Shown piece by piece: positions 6,448-8,014 of a stretch of 8,014 bases of DNA. The DNA lies in contig CAMWMW010000063.1 of NCBI GenBank assembly GCA_947175455.1, forward strand, positions 1-8,014. Reading direction: 5' to 3'. How positions within the stretch are numbered: position 1 is the first letter of the stretch; each line of letters opens with the position of its first letter. The stretch is from an uncultured Porphyromonadaceae bacterium (GTDB lineage: Bacteria > Bacteroidota > Bacteroidia > Bacteroidales > Muribaculaceae). The notes below the pieces were generated by a model, which saw nothing but the letters and a program-made list of their open reading frames with translations, was not told the DNA's origin and did no database searches. A program made the translations under genes and the position numbers.

Positions 6448-6570
6448 TCAGCTGATCCAATAATCCGAAAGCAGCTGAGGCTGGCTGAATGAAAGTTCGG
6501 CACTGTTCATAAGATCAGAATCGTTGTATGCGCCGTTGATTTGTGAAGAAATAAAAATAAACTGGGACAT
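6448..6570 (-). CDS. Tentative small ORF, 40 aa, unknown
   Basis: A 40-codon frame starts at ATG 6570, with a larger open frame reaching 6657. The predicted peptide begins MSQFIFISSQINGAYN and ends QLLSDYWIS; it has no signal peptide, cysteine or recognisable domain. A loose -7 match TACTTTTA (6602-6595) with a TTG 21 nt upstream would place a start site about 20 nt before the ATG, which is the only support. It could equally be chance openness in a non-coding gap, or the remnant of a lost gene. Confidence 0.2.
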   Translation of the reverse strand: MSQFIFISSQINGAYNDSDLMNSAELSFSQPQLLSDYWIS

Positions 6571-6682
6571 AACGTTATTGTGTCTAAATTTTGTTAAAAG
6601 TATTAAATAGAGATTTGATGATACAACGCACCTGCGGGGCTTTTGGTTCACAAACAAACTCTGAGAATTGAAAATTTTTAGC

Positions 6683-6690
6683 TAATTTTG
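6683..6690 (+). promoter_or_regulatory. Candidate -7 box for ychF
   Basis: TAATTTTG fits TAnnTTTG and lies 25 nt before the ychF ATG. The predicted start site would be near 6696. No TTTG is present at the ideal 19-nt spacing upstream. An AAGAG stretch 3-7 nt before the ATG may help ribosome binding. Confidence 0.5.
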
Positions 6691-6715
6691 CAGAATAATC
6701 AGAAATAAAAGAGAT

Positions 6716-7585
6716 ATGTCATTAAAATGTGGAATTGTCGGACTCCCCAATGTCGGGAAATCCACTCTTTTCAATTGTCTCAGCAACGCAAAGGCACAGA
6801 GTGCCAATTTTCCGTTTTGCACGATTGAGCCAAACGTAGGTGTGATTTCAGTTCCCGATGACCGGCTGACAAAGTTGGTAGAGATGTGCAATCCCCGCTC
6901 TACTGTGCCTGCCACTGTAGAGATCGTGGATATAGCCGGTCTTGTGAAAGGTGCGTCCAAGGGTGAGGGACTCGGCAATAAGTTCCTTGCCAATATTCGC
7001 GAAACGGATGCCATACTTCATGTGCTCCGCTGCTTCGACGATGATAATATAACACATGTCGACACAACGGTGGATCCGGTGCGCGACATGGAGGTTATCA
7101 ATTATGAGCTTCAGCTCAAAGACCTTGAGACCGTAGAGGCAAGGCTTGCAAAGACTGAGAAGGCTGCAAAGGCAGGTGGTGACAAGTCTGCGAAGATGCA
7201 GCTTGAGGTGCTTAATGCCTATAAAGAGGCTCTTGTGCAGGGTAAAGCCGCCCGTTCTGTCGTGATAGAGGGAAAAGAGGAGGAGAAATTTGCGCGCGAG
7301 CTGTTCCTGCTCACCAACAAGCCGGTGCTTTATGTATGTAATGTGGATGACGCGTCGGCTGTCAATGGCAACCATTACGTAGAAGCAGTACGTGAGGCGA
7401 TTGCAGGAGAAGGAGCTGATCTGATGATCGTGGCGGCAAAGACCGAAAGTGAGATAGCCGAACTCGACACCTGGGAGGAGCGAAAGGAGTTTCTTGAGGA
7501 AATAGGACTGTCGGAATCGGGTGTGAGCCGACTGATACGTGCAGCATATTCGCTGCTTGATCTTAAGACATATTTTACCGCCTGA
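6716..7585 (+). CDS. ychF: YchF N-terminal ATPase part, ending at the premature TGA
   Basis: If the TGA at 7583-7585 is read as stop, this 289-aa product is made. It contains the complete nucleotide-binding domain and helical insert, and ends at [10 protein letters not shown], directly before the TGS domain. Family knowledge places the TGS domain next to the nucleotide-binding face and implicates it in ribosome or RNA contacts, so the truncated form would probably bind ATP but have altered ribosome interaction. Confidence 0.6.
   Translation: MSLKCGIVGLPNVGKSTLFNCLSNAKAQSANFPFCTIEPNVGVISVPDDRLTKLVEMCNPRSTVPATVEIVDIAGLVKGASKGEGLGNKFLANIRETDAILHVLRCFDDDNITHVDTTVDPVRDMEVINYELQLKDLETVEARLAKTEKAAKAGGDKSAKMQLEVLNAYKEALVQGKAARSVVIEGKEEEKFARELFLLTNKPVLYVCNVDDASAVNGNHYVEAVREAIAGEGADLMIVAAKTESEIAELDTWEERKEFLEEIGLSESGVSRLIRAAYSLLDLKTYFTA
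7583..7585 (+). other. Premature in-frame TGA codon in ychF
   Basis: The codons read ACC GCC TGA TCC GAT GAG GTG. The family sequence has YFTAG followed by a variable residue and then (D/K)EVRAW, so TGA stands where glycine is expected. Other genes in this window end in TGA, including ychF itself, so a global reassignment is unlikely. No stem-loop of the kind used for selenocysteine insertion is evident immediately downstream, and the position is not a catalytic cysteine in relatives. Confidence 0.9.
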
Positions 7586-7594
7586 TCCGATGAG

Positions 7595-7819
7595 GTGAGG
7601 GCGTGGACATTCATGCGCGGAACCAAAGCCCCTCAGGCAGCCGGTATAATCCATACCGACTTCGAGAAAGGATTTATTCGTGCGGAGGTAATCAAATATG
7701 AGGATTACGTGTCGCTCGGATCTGAGGCGGCGGTGAAAGAAGCAGGGAAGATGGGCGTTGAAGGGAAAGAATATGTGGTGCAGGATGGAGACATCATGCA
7801 TTTCCGTTTCAATGTCTGA
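7595..7819 (+). CDS. Possible separately translated YchF TGS domain
   Basis: This frame continues ychF after the premature stop. A GTG at 7595, nine bases after the TGA, follows a purine-rich stretch (GATGAG) and could allow translational re-initiation; an ATG at 7613 is the next in-frame candidate. The 74-aa product would be almost exactly the TGS domain ([17 protein letters not shown] to MHFRFNV). Expression as a separate protein is speculative, and it may simply be the untranslated remainder of a broken gene. Confidence 0.35.
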   Translation: MRAWTFMRGTKAPQAAGIIHTDFEKGFIRAEVIKYEDYVSLGSEAAVKEAGKMGVEGKEYVVQDGDIMHFRFNV

Positions 7820-8014
7820 AAATAGCTTCTTTCTGATAACGAGCCATAAGGACTCCGTCTTCCCAATCGGTAGACGGAGTTACTTTTTTACCCATTGCTT
7901 CAAGCAGGATATAGTCTGTGATCGAAGCGCCTGCATATATCGAGCATATGACGCCGCCGCCGAGACGCGGGTTTACTTCCATCAACAGGAAGCGGTCTTT
8001 GTCAAGGTCATGGA
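7809..8014 (-). CDS. ATP-grasp family protein, C-terminal fragment (gene continues beyond the right edge)
   Basis: Only the last 67 codons are in the window. The peptide contains [14 protein letters not shown] (8-21), the ATP-grasp signature in which the Glu and Asn bind magnesium, followed by [15 protein letters not shown] (27-41), as in carbamoyl-phosphate-synthase-like and carboxylate-amine ligases. Such enzymes activate a carboxylate with ATP and join it to an amine or thiol; the substrate cannot be told from this fragment. The gene ends in TGA and overlaps the 3' end of ychF by 11 bp, tail to tail. Confidence 0.85.
   Translation of the reverse strand, partial: HDLDKDRFLLMEVNPRLGGGVICSIYAGASITDYILLEAMGKKVTPSTDWEDGVLMARYQKEAIFRH
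7851..7889 (+). terminator. Candidate ychF terminator inside the opposing ATP-grasp gene
   Basis: ACTCCGTCT (7852-7860) and AGACGGAGT (7872-7880) form a perfect 9-bp stem with an 11-nt loop. An outer G-U pair can add to the stem, and a six-T run follows at 7884-7889. It starts 32 nt after the ychF stop. The stem also encodes part of the ATP-grasp protein on the other strand, so both uses would constrain the same bases. Confidence 0.6.

Larger units (their letters stand above)
6347..6715. other. 369-bp stretch between the lipoprotein gene and ychF
   Basis: This stretch holds the terminator of the lipoprotein gene (6393-6424), a tentative 40-codon minus-strand ORF (6448-6570) and the ychF -7 box (6683-6690). 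The part from 6600 to 6680 is AT-rich and shows no recognisable RNA fold or repeat. No tRNA or clear mobile-element remnant is present. Confidence 0.5.
6716..7819 (+). pseudogene. ychF: ychF (P-loop NTPase of the Obg/HAS group) interrupted by an in-frame TGA at codon 290
   Basis: The uninterrupted frame would encode 367 positions, the normal length for YchF (about 363 in E. coli). YchF is a conserved cytoplasmic ATPase that binds ribosomes and is linked to translation and the oxidative-stress response. Visible motifs are the Walker [10 protein letters not shown] (9-17, with the hydrophobic L10 typical of HAS NTPases), DIAG (72-75), the G4-like CNVDD (208-212), which favours ATP over GTP as in other YchF, and AAKTE (240-244). 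A helical insert covers about 130-200. The C-terminal TGS domain (about 291-367) is intact, with [13 protein letters not shown] and [13 protein letters not shown]. Codon 290 is TGA (7583-7585) where homologues carry a conserved glycine (YFTAG...EVRAW). A single G-to-T change from GGA would explain it. The frame continues correctly on both sides, so this is a nonsense change and not a frameshift. It may be a real mutation, a population variant or a base-call error. Confidence 0.9.

Noticed and set aside
7583..7585. Selenocysteine insertion or reassigned TGA at ychF codon 290
   Set aside because: The family has glycine here and not a redox cysteine, no suitable stem-loop is evident right after the codon, and several genes in the window end in TGA.
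6848..7801. A 317-codon open frame on the minus strand opposite ychF that is not interrupted at the TGA site
   Set aside because: It is antisense to a clearly conserved family along nearly all its length. Its translation shows no domain or coding-like composition. The plus-strand protein motifs explain the sequence fully.
1..8014. CRISPR arrays, insertion sequences, integrase or phage genes
   Set aside because: No regularly spaced repeats, transposase motifs, target-site duplications or phage-type genes were seen. The partial tRNA could be an integration site, but its 3' end is outside the window.

Overview
The window looks like chromosomal DNA from a member of the Bacteroidales (phylum Bacteroidota), possibly Muribaculaceae-like. 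The reasons are a GLPGLI-family protein beside a TonB-dependent receptor with an N-terminal carboxypeptidase-regulatory-like domain, promoter boxes matching the Bacteroidota pattern (TTTG, about 19 nt, TAnnTTTG), weak or absent Shine-Dalgarno sequences, and protein sequences typical of the order. The family-level placement is inference. Four genes here (the small secreted protein, the lipoprotein, the full ychF reading frame and the ATP-grasp gene) end in TGA, so TGA is a normal stop in this genome.

Layout, left to right. A tRNA-Arg(CCT) on the minus strand is cut by the left edge and has a near-consensus promoter. Next comes a minus-strand secreted glucosaminidase with two LysM domains, divergent from a plus-strand cytidine deaminase (cdd). 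The two share a 90-bp region with closely spaced -7 boxes. cdd converges on a minus-strand cluster and their stop codons overlap. Read in the direction of transcription, the cluster is a 78-aa secreted two-cysteine protein, then a 26-nt near-perfect hairpin, then a GLPGLI protein, then an 863-aa outer-membrane TonB-dependent-receptor-like protein. This cluster is the most likely place for a little-described function: a small exported peptide made with an envelope protein and an outer-membrane barrel.

A 368-bp non-coding stretch holds the cluster promoter, which overlaps an imperfect inverted repeat. It is followed by a plus-strand Tyr/Trp/Gly-rich lipoprotein of unknown function with a clear terminator. 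A second gap of about 370 bp holds that terminator, a tentative 40-codon minus-strand ORF and the ychF -7 box.

The right end carries ychF, a conserved P-loop NTPase. Its reading frame is full length (368 codons) but is broken by a single in-frame TGA at codon 290, exactly between the ATPase/helical part and the C-terminal TGS domain. ychF converges with, and overlaps by 11 bp, the 3' end of a minus-strand ATP-grasp gene that runs off the right edge. A hairpin plus T-run that could terminate ychF lies inside that opposing gene.
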